This document shows positions 25,455 to 33,283 of a stretch of 64,000 bases of DNA, piece after piece (within the stretch, counting starts at the first letter, position 1; every line of letters starts with the position of its first letter). This DNA is from Actinoplanes derwentensis (GTDB lineage Bacteria; Actinomycetota; Actinomycetes; Mycobacteriales; Micromonosporaceae), in the NCBI RefSeq assembly GCF_900104725.1, contig NZ_LT629758.1, positions 5,284,501 through 5,348,500 on the forward strand, read 5' to 3'. Below the pieces are notes generated by a model that saw only the letters and a program-made list of their open reading frames with translations, was not told where the DNA came from and ran no database searches. A program made the translations under genes and the position numbers.

Positions 25455-25473
25455 GGCCAACGGGGGGTTGGCC
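25455..25473 (+). promoter_or_regulatory. Hairpin in the flp leader
   Basis: GGCCAAC (25455-25461) pairs with GTTGGCC (25467-25473) around a GGGGG loop. It lies 20 bp upstream of the flp start and just before its RBS (GAGGA). It could be the end of the upstream transcript or a leader structure stabilising the abundant pilin mRNA. Confidence 0.4.
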
Positions 25474-25493
25474 ACGGAACGTGAGGAAACACC

Positions 25494-25676
25494 ATGGAGC
25501 AGATCAAGTTTCTCCTCGGCTACCTGCGCAGCATGCACAAGTCCGAGGAGGGTGCCACGATCGTCGAGTACTCCCTGCTCGTCGCACTCATCGCAGCCGC
25601 GCTCATCACGGCCATCGGTCTGCTCAGCGACAACATCGAGAGCCTGCTCGGCCGGGTCACCGGCTCCCTGCTCTGA
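25494..25676 (+). CDS. flp: Flp-family type IVb major pilin (60 aa)
   Basis: Major subunit of a Tad pilus. It has a basic leader (MEQIKFLLGYLRSMHKSEEG), then the prepilin peptidase site G/ATIVEYSLLVALIAAALI, with glutamate at +5 and tyrosine at +6 as in Flp pilins. A hydrophobic helix and a short tail ending GRVTGSLL follow. Good RBS (GAGGA, 7 nt spacing). The length is normal for the family. Prepilin peptidase is not in the window. It is the first gene of the Tad cluster and its stop context is CTC TGA C. Confidence 0.95.
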   Translation: MEQIKFLLGYLRSMHKSEEGATIVEYSLLVALIAAALITAIGLLSDNIESLLGRVTGSLL

Positions 25677-25734
25677 CTCCGGGCGGCCTCGCCCCGGGAA
25701 GTACCGGGGCGAGGCCGGAGCAGCCATCGTCGAG

Positions 25735-26100
25735 ATGGCGATCGTGTTACCGGTCCTGCTGCTGATCCTCTTCGGGATCATCGACATGGGCCGGGCGCTG
25801 CAACAGAACATCCAGCTCACCCAGGCGGCCCGTGAGGGCGCCCGGCTCGGTGCCCTGAACGGTACGGTCACCGACGTCAAAACCAAGATCACTACGATCG
25901 TCGGCAGCGGAACCGCGCTGAACTACCCCACCAACGGGGTCCAGGTCTGTTCGAGTTCCTCGCTCGCCGGCACCGACTCGACCGTGGTGGTGGAACGGCA
26001 GTTCCGGGCCGTGACACCGGTGATGGCCTGGATCACCCGGGCCGGCGGGTCGAGCACCATCATCCTGCGGGGTAAAGGCGTGATGTCCTGCGTCGGCTGA
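25735..26100 (+). CDS. tadE: TadE-like pseudopilin (canonical start unclear; 121 aa from first ATG)
   Basis: Minor pilin/assembly protein of Tad pili. The frame carries YRGEAGAAIVEMAIVLPVLL then LILFGIIDMGRALQQN, which is the TadE prepilin-like motif with cleavage site and glutamate. A TadE pattern TQAAREGARLGAL follows. The C-terminal half has one cysteine pair (VCSSSS; MSCVG). The first in-frame ATG (25735) lies after the glutamate and would remove the processing site. No ATG, GTG or TTG exists in this frame between the flp stop and 25735. The real start is therefore unusual or upstream; coding evidence extends back to about 25681. Confidence 0.75.
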   Translation: MAIVLPVLLLILFGIIDMGRALQQNIQLTQAAREGARLGALNGTVTDVKTKITTIVGSGTALNYPTNGVQVCSSSSLAGTDSTVVVERQFRAVTPVMAWITRAGGSSTIILRGKGVMSCVG

Positions 26101-26275
26101 CTCGCGGCGTGACCGAGTCCGCCGTCACCGGTCACACCGGTTCGATCGGCGGACTGTTCAGCGTGGTCTGCACCCTGATGAACGCCGTATCCGTGCACCG
26201 TCCGGAAAACGGTGAGAACCACGGGGTAACGGTGATCGCCCCCTTCGGATGACCTTCACCTGATTAGGTGGAGTC

Positions 26276-27064
26276 ATGCGACGGCGCGTGCTGATCCTGC
26301 TGGGCGCGCTCCTGCTGGCGATTGTCAGCGGGGCGGCGATCATCTCGTACGTCCGCGGTGCGGACAAACGAGCGGTCGAGGGCAAGCAGGGTGTCTGGGT
26401 CCTGATCGCCAGGGAGCGAATCCCCGCGGCGACCAAAGGTTCCGACGTGAAGAGTCTGACCGAACGGATCCTGGTCCCGTCCGAGACCGTCCCCGAGGGG
26501 ACTCTGACGGCCTGGGACTCCGCCATCGACGAGCTGTTCCTGGTGGCGCCCCTGGAGAAGACCCAGTTGCTGCTGCGGTCGCTCTTCCAGACGACGGCCC
26601 CCTCGACGACACCGTCCCGGCGGATGACGGTGCCCAGCGACATGCTCGCGGTGACCGTGGCGCTGAGCGTGGCGCCGCAGGTGGCCGGCGACGTGGCGGC
26701 TGGTGACCAGGTCACCGTCTACGGCACGTGCCCGCTGCAGGCGGACAGCACCAATACTGATCCGCCGCGGACCGCGGCGCTGCTGCCGCGAGCCCAGGTG
26801 CTGGTGATCGGGGAGGCGCCGGAGCCGGTGCCGGCCACGGCCGCCCCGGCGGCCTCCAGCTCGGCGTCGCCCGAGGCGAAAGAGAGCCCGGCATCCCAGC
26901 CCACCGGGAAGTACGACCGGTACACGGTCACGCTCGCGGTCGACCCCGGCGACGCCCAGCGGCTGATCCAGGCGTCCAAGTACTGCGGGCTCTACCTGGC
27001 CCTGCTCGGGGCCACGGTGAAGGTGACGCCCGGCGGCGGCGTCGACACGAAGGGGCTGTTCTGA
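26276..27064 (+). CDS. cpaB: Flp pilus assembly protein CpaB/RcpC (262 aa)
   Basis: N-terminal membrane helix (VLILLGALLLAIVSGAAIIS), then the SAF/CpaB region VWVLIARERIPAATKGSDVK through LVAPLEKTQLLL. The RcpC-like beta domain has DMLAVTVALSVAPQVAGDVA and AGDQVTVYGTC. A Pro/Ala/Ser-rich linker (about 187-215) precedes TVTLAVDPGDAQRLIQASKY. CpaB acts outside the membrane in Tad pilus assembly. The stop abuts the cpaE ATG directly. About 175 bp without a gene separates it from tadE; it contains short G/C repeats but no clear terminator. Confidence 0.9.
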   Translation: MRRRVLILLGALLLAIVSGAAIISYVRGADKRAVEGKQGVWVLIARERIPAATKGSDVKSLTERILVPSETVPEGTLTAWDSAIDELFLVAPLEKTQLLLRSLFQTTAPSTTPSRRMTVPSDMLAVTVALSVAPQVAGDVAAGDQVTVYGTCPLQADSTNTDPPRTAALLPRAQVLVIGEAPEPVPATAAPAASSSASPEAKESPASQPTGKYDRYTVTLAVDPGDAQRLIQASKYCGLYLALLGATVKVTPGGGVDTKGLF

Positions 27065-28243
27065 ATGAGCCTCTACGTCTACGTCGAACCCGACGAGGCC
27101 CGGCGCACCGAGGTCGGCCCGGCGTTCCGGGAGGTCGGCTGCACGATGCTGACCAGCATGGCGGACCTGGAGACACATCTGCCGCGCTACCCGGAGACGA
27201 TCCTGGTCATCCTGGGTGCCACGGTGGATCTGGGCGAGGCGCTGATGTTCACGGCGTACCAGCGGCTTCAGAGGCCGTTGATCGGTGTGGTCCTGATCCG
27301 GCGGGTGATCGAGCCGCACGTGGTGCTGGAGTGCCTGCGTTCCGGGGTCCGCGAGATCGTCGACGAGGCGGACAACGACGGGCTGCGGGCCGCCACGGTC
27401 CGCTCGGTCGACCTCTCCAAGGCGCTGAGCAGCACCCTGCGCGGTACCGCCGACCAGGCCGCCCCGTACGCCCGGGTGATCACGCTCTTCGCCGGTAAGG
27501 GCGGTTGCGGCCGCAGCATGGTCGCCGCCAACCTGGCCGTGGCGCTCGCCGGTGGCGCGCGGCGGGTCCTGCTGATCGACCTGGACCTGCAGTTCGGTGA
27601 CGTCGCCATCATGTTGCGGCTGTCCCCGGACCGCAACATCGCCGGTGGTCTGTCGATGACCGGGCGGCTGGACGAACCGGGCCTGCGCTCGATCATCTCC
27701 AGTCACCGCACCGGCCTGGACGCGCTGCTCGCCCCGCCCAGCCCGGCCGAGGGTGAACGGGTCAGCCGCGAGTTCGTGGTGGAACTGCTGGACGTGGCCC
27801 GGCCGCTCTACGACTACATCGTGGTGGACACCCCGGCCGTGGTCACCGACCAGGTGCTCGCGGCGCTGGACATGTCCGACTGGTTCATCCCGATCGTCAC
27901 CCCGGACCTGCCGACCCTGAAGTCGGTGCGGCTCACCTCGGAGATGTTCGACCTGCTCGACTATCCGAAGGAACGCCGGCTGCTGGTCTTCAACCGGGCC
28001 AACACCCAGGTCGGCCTCACCCCACAGGACGTGGAGGAGGCGGTCGGCATGCCGTTCGCGGTGCAGGTGCCGTCCAGCCGGGACGTCCCGGTCTCGGTCA
28101 ACCAGGGTGAACCGCTGACCATGACCGACCCGATGCACCCGGTCAGCCGCGCCATCCGTGAACTCGCCGACCGGTGTTCCGGCATCGTCACCGCACCCGT
28201 CAAGGAACGTAAGTTCCTCGGCATCAGGAGGCCTGGGAAATGA
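27065..28243 (+). CDS. cpaE: CpaE/TadZ ParA-like pilus-localisation ATPase (392 aa)
   Basis: N-terminal atypical receiver-like domain (about 1-130, VILGATVDLGEALMF and GVREIVDEADNDGL), then a MinD/ParA-type domain. The deviant Walker A is FAGKGGCGRSMVAANLAVAL: the signature lysine KGG is kept but the usual P-loop lysine is arginine (GRS), a change seen in several TadZ/CpaE proteins and compatible with weak or no hydrolysis. Walker A' is LLIDLDLQFGDVA and the second motif YDYIVVDTPA. It positions the Tad machinery. It directly follows cpaB and overlaps cpaF by 4 bp (ATGA). Confidence 0.92.
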   Translation: MSLYVYVEPDEARRTEVGPAFREVGCTMLTSMADLETHLPRYPETILVILGATVDLGEALMFTAYQRLQRPLIGVVLIRRVIEPHVVLECLRSGVREIVDEADNDGLRAATVRSVDLSKALSSTLRGTADQAAPYARVITLFAGKGGCGRSMVAANLAVALAGGARRVLLIDLDLQFGDVAIMLRLSPDRNIAGGLSMTGRLDEPGLRSIISSHRTGLDALLAPPSPAEGERVSREFVVELLDVARPLYDYIVVDTPAVVTDQVLAALDMSDWFIPIVTPDLPTLKSVRLTSEMFDLLDYPKERRLLVFNRANTQVGLTPQDVEEAVGMPFAVQVPSSRDVPVSVNQGEPLTMTDPMHPVSRAIRELADRCSGIVTAPVKERKFLGIRRPGK

Positions 28244-29661
28244 GCCTGTCCGCAAGACTGGCCGCGGCCCAGCAGACCCAGAACCAGCAACAACAACAGC
28301 AGCAACCGGCGGCCGGGGCCGGGGGCCAGCCGCCGATCGACCGGGGCGCGGCGTCCGGCACCGACCGGTACCGCGCGGCCAGCCGGCCGCAGCAACCGAA
28401 CGACCAGATCAACGAGGTCCGGCTGCGGATTCAGCGGCGGCTCGCCGACGAACTGGGCCCCACCCTGTACGGCAACGACCGGACCCAGGACGACGACCTG
28501 GACACGAAGGTCCGGGAGTCACTCAACGAACTGCTGGCCCGGGAGGAGACCCCGCTCTCCGGTGCCGACCGGGCCCGGATCGTCCGGGAGGTCGTCGACG
28601 AGGTCCTCGGCCACGGCCCGATCGAGTCGCTGCTGCGCGACCAGTCGGTCACCGAGGTCATGGTCAACGGACCCCATTTCGTGTACGTGGAACGGTTCGG
28701 CCGGATCGAACGGGTCGCCGCCGAGTTCGACGACGAGTCACACCTGCGCCGGATCATCGACCGGATCTGCTCCCGGGTCGGCCGGCGGGTGGACGAGTCC
28801 AGCCCGATGGTGGATGCCCGTCTGCCCGACGGCAGCCGGGTCAACGCGATCGTGCCGCCGATCGCCCTGGACGGTTCCACCCTGACCATCCGTAAGTTCG
28901 CAGCGGTGCCACTGACCGTGGCCGACCTGCTCAACTACGGGACGCTGACCCGCAACGCGGCCGAGTTCCTGGAAGGCTGTGTCCGCGGCCGGCGCAACGT
29001 CGTGGTCAGCGGCGGTACCGGCTCCGGCAAGACCACCGTCCTCAACGTGCTCTCCAGTTTCGTGCCGACCGACGAGCGGATCGTCACCATCGAGGACGCC
29101 GCCGAACTCCAGCTGGTGCAGGACCACGTGGTCCGGCTGGAGTCCCGGCCGGCGAACTCCGAGGGCCGGGGCACGATCACCGCCCGCGACCTGGTCAAGA
29201 ACGCGCTGCGGATGCGGCCGGACCGGATCGTCGTCGGTGAGGTCCGCGACAGCGCCGCCCTCGACATGCTCCAGGCCATGAACACCGGCCACGACGGGTC
29301 GCTGACGACACTGCACGCCAACTCGCCGCGTGACGCGCTGTCCCGGATGGAGACCATGGTCCTGATGGCCGGCATGGACCTGCCGAGCCGCGCGATCCGC
29401 GATCAGATCACCTCGGCGGTCGACCTGATTCTGCAGGTCAACCGATTCAAAGACGGCTCCCGCAAGATCACCCACATCACTGAGGTGGTCGGCATGGAGG
29501 GTGACGTCATCACCCTGCAGGACATCTTCCTGCACGAGTACGCCCCGGACGCCCGCGGCGGTCTGCTGAAGCCGACCGGGATCCGGCCGAACTTCTCCGA
29601 CGCGCTCGCGCCGTACGGGGTGACACTCCAGCAGACACTCTTCGCAGGCCGCGGATGGTGA
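28240..29661 (+). CDS. cpaF: CpaF/TadA secretion ATPase (473 aa)
   Basis: Hexameric type II/IV secretion ATPase that powers pilus extension and retraction. A Gln-rich start (a run of seven glutamines near residue 15) is followed by the N-terminal domain, then ESLLRDQSVTEVMVNGPHFV. Walker A GGTGSGKTTVLNVL has its lysine at residue 264. The Asp box is IVTIEDAAELQL, Walker B region PDRIVVGEVRDSAALDMLQA, and His box GHDGSLTTLHANSP. All catalytic motifs are present. It overlaps cpaE by 4 bp and tadB by 7 bp. Confidence 0.95.
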   Translation: MSLSARLAAAQQTQNQQQQQQQPAAGAGGQPPIDRGAASGTDRYRAASRPQQPNDQINEVRLRIQRRLADELGPTLYGNDRTQDDDLDTKVRESLNELLAREETPLSGADRARIVREVVDEVLGHGPIESLLRDQSVTEVMVNGPHFVYVERFGRIERVAAEFDDESHLRRIIDRICSRVGRRVDESSPMVDARLPDGSRVNAIVPPIALDGSTLTIRKFAAVPLTVADLLNYGTLTRNAAEFLEGCVRGRRNVVVSGGTGSGKTTVLNVLSSFVPTDERIVTIEDAAELQLVQDHVVRLESRPANSEGRGTITARDLVKNALRMRPDRIVVGEVRDSAALDMLQAMNTGHDGSLTTLHANSPRDALSRMETMVLMAGMDLPSRAIRDQITSAVDLILQVNRFKDGSRKITHITEVVGMEGDVITLQDIFLHEYAPDARGGLLKPTGIRPNFSDALAPYGVTLQQTLFAGRGW

Positions 29662-30617
29662 CACTGATCCTGGTCGCCCTGCTGGTCACCGCGACCATCT
29701 TCCTCGTCGGCTACGTGCTGCTGGATCTGCTCTTCGGGAAGACCCCGATCCAGCGCCGTCTCTCCGTGCTCCGGCGTTTCCGGGTCCGGACCGTCACCGA
29801 GGACGCTCCCCTGCTGCGCCGCATGCTGGTGAGCGCCGGTGAGCAGCTGGAGGCGATCCCGCTGACGGCCCGCCTGGCCGCCCGGGACGAGCCGCTGCTG
29901 GACCGGCTGGGCGGCTCGATCAAACCGGCCGAGTACCTGGCCGTCCGGTTCGCCGTCATGATCGTCACGGTGATCCTGCTGCTGTGGATCATGCCGTGGC
30001 CGGTCGCGATCCTGGGCGGACTGGCCCTCGGATTCCTGCTCTGCAGCTTCGCCCTCACCTTCCGGGTGAACCGGCGGGAACGACAGTTCGGCGACGAACT
30101 ACCCGGCGCCCTCAACCTGATGACCAGCTCACTGCGGGCCGGTTTCACCCTGAACCAGTCGGTCGAGGCGGCGGTCCGCGACGACGGCGGCCCGGTCGCC
30201 ACCGAACTGCGCCGGGCCCTGGCCGAGACCCGGATCGGTGGCAGCTTCGAGGACGCCCTGGAACGCGTCGGCGAACGGATGCACAGCTACGAGATGTCGT
30301 GGCTGGTGATGGCCCTGCGGCTGCAGCGCGAAGTGGGCGGCAGCCTCGTCGACGTCATGCAGACCACCGCCGACACGATGCGCGAACGCGCCTACATCAA
30401 ACGGCACGTCCGGGCCCTCTCCGGCGAGGGCCGGATCTCGGCGTACGTGCTGACCGGCATGCCACCACTCACCGCCCTGGCCATCCAGCTGACCCAGCCG
30501 GGTTATCTGCGGCCGCTGTTCACCGAACCGATCGGCATCCTGCTGCTCGTGGTCGCACTCACCGGCATGGGACTCGGCGGGCTCTGGCTGCGGTCGGTCG
30601 TACGGGTGGAGGTCTGA
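29655..30617 (+). CDS. tadB: TadB inner-membrane platform protein (320 aa)
   Basis: Type II secretion system F-domain protein. One helix at the N-terminus (LILVALLVTATIFLVGYVLL), two at about 95-135 (VRFAVMIVTVILLLWIM; PVAILGGLALGFLLCSF), the T2SSF domain FGDELPGALNLMTSSLRAGF then TLNQSVEAAV, and two C-terminal helices ending LLLVVALTGMGLGGLWL. Forms the platform with TadC that couples CpaF to pilin assembly. ATG at 29655 or GTG at 29658; it overlaps the end of cpaF. Confidence 0.93.
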   Translation: MVTLILVALLVTATIFLVGYVLLDLLFGKTPIQRRLSVLRRFRVRTVTEDAPLLRRMLVSAGEQLEAIPLTARLAARDEPLLDRLGGSIKPAEYLAVRFAVMIVTVILLLWIMPWPVAILGGLALGFLLCSFALTFRVNRRERQFGDELPGALNLMTSSLRAGFTLNQSVEAAVRDDGGPVATELRRALAETRIGGSFEDALERVGERMHSYEMSWLVMALRLQREVGGSLVDVMQTTADTMRERAYIKRHVRALSGEGRISAYVLTGMPPLTALAIQLTQPGYLRPLFTEPIGILLLVVALTGMGLGGLWLRSVVRVEV

Positions 30618-30618
30618 C

Positions 30619-31536
30619 ATGGGCGGCGCCCTGCTGGTGATCATCGCGGTGGCCGCACTGGCCGGCGCGGTCGTGCTGGTCGCGGTCGCCTCGACCATGC
30701 CCGAGATGCGCCGCGACCGGATCCTGCGAACCCTGGCAATCTTCACCGGCCAGCCGGACGGCGTGCACGTCCGGCGCCAGGTCTCCCCGCTGGGCCAGGC
30801 GCTGCTGGATCTCGCCGAACGGCTCGGCATCATGCTCAGCCCGCCCGGTGACCGGGACCGGCTGCACCGGATGCTGGAACTCGCCGGCAACCCGGTCGCC
30901 TGGCCGGTGCAGCGGGTGGTCCGGCTCCGGCCGATGGCGATGATGGCGCTGGCGCTGCTGATGTGCGGTGTCGGCAACACGTTCAAAGGCCAGCCCGGGG
31001 CGATCGTCGGGGCGATCGCCGGGGTGGCCCTCGGTTACGCGATGCCGCTGATCCTGATCTACAACGCGTCGATCAAACGGCAGGAGGCCATCCAGCGCGC
31101 CCTGCCGGACGTGATGGACGTGCTGGTCATCGGCGTCGAGGCGGGCCTCGGCCTGGACTCGGCGATGGACCAGGTGGCCCGCAGTACCCGCGGGCCGATC
31201 TCCGACGAACTGCACCGGGCTCTGCAGGAGATGCGGCTCGGTGTGGCCCGCTCCGAAGCGTTGCGCGACCTCGCCCAGCGGACCACGGTCCGCGACCTGA
31301 AACGGTTGGTGACCGCCCTGATCCAGGCCGGTGAACTGGGTATCTCGGTGGCCCCGATCCTGCGTGAGCACGCCGCCGACCAGCGGGTCCGGCGCCGTCA
31401 GCGCGCCGAGGAGGCGGCCCAGATGGTCCCGGTGAAGATGCTCTTCCCGATCCTGTTCTGCATGTTCCCGGCGATCTTCGTGGTGATCATCGGCCCGGCC
31501 GTGATCCAGCTGGTCAAGACGTTCTCCAACAGTTGA
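30619..31536 (+). CDS. tadC: TadC inner-membrane platform protein (305 aa)
   Basis: Second T2SSF-domain platform protein. N-terminal helix (LLVIIAVAALAGAVVLVAVA), two central helices (MAMMALALLMCGVG; GAIVGAIAGVALGYAMPLIL), F domain ALPDVMDVLVIGVEAGLGLD, and a C-terminal helix pair around LFPILFCMFPAIFVVIIG. It starts 1 bp after the tadB stop and is the last gene of the Tad operon. About 80 bp of G/C-rich spacer separates it from the iron-regulated locus. Confidence 0.93.
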   Translation: MGGALLVIIAVAALAGAVVLVAVASTMPEMRRDRILRTLAIFTGQPDGVHVRRQVSPLGQALLDLAERLGIMLSPPGDRDRLHRMLELAGNPVAWPVQRVVRLRPMAMMALALLMCGVGNTFKGQPGAIVGAIAGVALGYAMPLILIYNASIKRQEAIQRALPDVMDVLVIGVEAGLGLDSAMDQVARSTRGPISDELHRALQEMRLGVARSEALRDLAQRTTVRDLKRLVTALIQAGELGISVAPILREHAADQRVRRRQRAEEAAQMVPVKMLFPILFCMFPAIFVVIIGPAVIQLVKTFSNS

Positions 31537-31571
31537 CGCCCCGGGCCGCCGGGACCGCCGGCCGCGGGTGC

Positions 31572-31590
31572 TTAGGGTAGCCTAACCACC
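31572..31590. promoter_or_regulatory. IdeR/DtxR-type iron box 1
   Basis: Contains TTAGG-GTAG-CCTAA, an inverted repeat matching the core of the IdeR/DmdR consensus TTAGGTTAGGCTAACCTAA. The 15-mer TTAGGGTAGCCTAAC (31572-31586) is identical to that in iron box 2. It lies 28 bp before the ATG of the first ABC transporter gene, the expected place for iron-dependent repression. Confidence 0.88.
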
Positions 31591-31618
31591 CGCTCCGACG
31601 AAGGGCCGACGCCGCCCC

Positions 31619-33283
31619 ATGACTGTTCTGAGAAGGGCCCTGCGCCGGCAGCGGGGCCGCATCACCGCCAGCGTGGCGCTGGTCTGCCTGCACCAGACCG
31701 CCGAGGCCATGGTCCCGGTCGCGATCGGGCTGATCATCGACCGGGCGGTGGCCACCTCGGACACTCCGGCCCTGCTGATCGCGCTGGCCGCGTTGGCCGG
31801 GCTGTTCACCGTCCTCGCGCTGGCCTGGCGGTTCGGCTCCCGGCTGGGCAACGCGGCGGTGGAACGTGAGGCGCACCTGCTGCGGGTGGAGATCGCCGGC
31901 CGGGCCCTGGACCCGCGCGGACAGCGCTCCGGGATGCGCGACGGCGAACTACTCTCGGTGGTCGCCTCCGACACCGAACAGGCCGTCCAGGGGATCCGGG
32001 CGGTCGCGTTCCTGGCCGCGGCGAGCACCGCGATCACCGTCTCGGCGGTCGCGCTGATCGTCGTGGAACCACTGCTCGGGGTCGGCGTGCTGATCGGCGT
32101 ACCGCTGGTGGTCCTGGGTCTGCAATCGCTGGCGCCGCTGCTGACCCGCCGCAGTGAGGCCCAGCAGGCGGCCCTGGCCGCCACCACCGCCCTGGCCGTC
32201 GACCTGCTCTCCGGCCTGCGGGTGCTGCGCGGGCTGGGCGCGCAGCACCACGCGGCCGGCCGGTACGCCGAGGCCAGCGACCGGGCCCTGACCGACACGC
32301 TGCGGGCCGCCACCACCAAGGGTGTGCACCTGGGCCTGACCACCGCGGTGAACGGGCTGCTGCTCGCGGCGGTCGCCGGGTTCGCCGGATGGTTCGCGAT
32401 CCAGGGCCGGATCACCGTGGGGGAACTTGTCGCGGTGGTCGGGCTGGCCCAGTTCATCGCCGAGCCGGTGCAACTACTCGGCTTCTGCGTGCAGTTGCTG
32501 GCGGCGGCGCGAGCGTCGGCCGGGCGGGTCACCCGCGTCCTGGACGCGGCGCCGCAGGTCGAACCGGGCACGGCGGGCGTTCCGGCGCCGGGCCCGGCGC
32601 GGGTCGAAATCGACCAGGTGGGGTACGGCGAACTGGACGACCTGTGCCTGCGCCTGCACGACGGCGAGATCCTGGCCGTACTGGCAGGTTCCCCGCGCCA
32701 GGCCGGCGAACTGCTCGCGCTGCTGACCGGCGGTGTGCCCCGCGCCGACTACGGCGGGACGGTCCGCATCGACGGCGTGCCCCTGGAGGAGTTGGCTCTG
32801 GACACCGTCCGTCAGGTGGTGCTGGTGGAACGGCACGACGTGACACTCTTCGCCGGGACCGTGCGCGCCAACATCGCCCTGCGCGGTGACCTGGACGACG
32901 TGGTGGTGTCGGCCGCGGTGGCGAACGCCGCCGCCGAGGAGGTGCCACTCGACCAGGAACTCGTCGAACGCGGCGCGAACCTGTCCGGCGGGCAGCGGCA
33001 GCGCCTCGCCCTGGCCCGGGCGCTGGCCACCGACCCGCCGGTGCTGGTGCTGCACGACCCGACGACCGCTGTCGACGCGGTGACCGAGGCCCTGATCGCC
33101 GACCGGCTGGCCGGAGCCCGCAACGGTGCCGGGCGCGCCACCCTGATGGTCACCAGTAGTCCGGCGCTGCTGCGGGCCGCGCACCGGGTGGCGATGCTGG
33201 ACGGTGGCCGGGTGGTCGCCGAGGGAACCCATGACCAGCTCGTCGCCTCCGACGAGCGTTACCGAGCGGCGGTCCGGCGATGA
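31619..33283 (+). CDS. Half-size ABC exporter-type siderophore transporter, degenerate nucleotide site (554 aa)
   Basis: Six-helix ABC membrane domain (about 15-300) fused to an ATPase domain, in the arrangement of mycobacterial IrtA/IrtB-like half transporters. The ATPase domain is unusual. The Walker A position reads VLAGSPRQAGELLALL, without the GxxGxGKS/T lysine. Walker B reads VLVLHDPTTAVD, with proline in place of the catalytic glutamate. The signature NLSGGQRQRLALARAL and the H-loop region are normal. It should therefore contribute only its signature to the active ATP site of a heterodimer with the next gene. An iron box lies upstream and a 4-bp overlap joins it to the partner gene. 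Confidence 0.88.
   Translation: MTVLRRALRRQRGRITASVALVCLHQTAEAMVPVAIGLIIDRAVATSDTPALLIALAALAGLFTVLALAWRFGSRLGNAAVEREAHLLRVEIAGRALDPRGQRSGMRDGELLSVVASDTEQAVQGIRAVAFLAAASTAITVSAVALIVVEPLLGVGVLIGVPLVVLGLQSLAPLLTRRSEAQQAALAATTALAVDLLSGLRVLRGLGAQHHAAGRYAEASDRALTDTLRAATTKGVHLGLTTAVNGLLLAAVAGFAGWFAIQGRITVGELVAVVGLAQFIAEPVQLLGFCVQLLAAARASAGRVTRVLDAAPQVEPGTAGVPAPGPARVEIDQVGYGELDDLCLRLHDGEILAVLAGSPRQAGELLALLTGGVPRADYGGTVRIDGVPLEELALDTVRQVVLVERHDVTLFAGTVRANIALRGDLDDVVVSAAVANAAAEEVPLDQELVERGANLSGGQRQRLALARALATDPPVLVLHDPTTAVDAVTEALIADRLAGARNGAGRATLMVTSSPALLRAAHRVAMLDGGRVVAEGTHDQLVASDERYRAAVRR

Noticed and set aside
25420..25734. Long N-terminal extension of TadE back to an ATG at 25420
   Set aside because: It would read all of flp in the +1 phase and gives a Ser/Arg/Pro-rich sequence without pilin features; only the part after about 25681 looks like TadE.
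26264..28255. 663-codon minus-strand frame opposite cpaB and cpaE
   Set aside because: Shadow of two conserved Tad genes; no independent start signal or motif.
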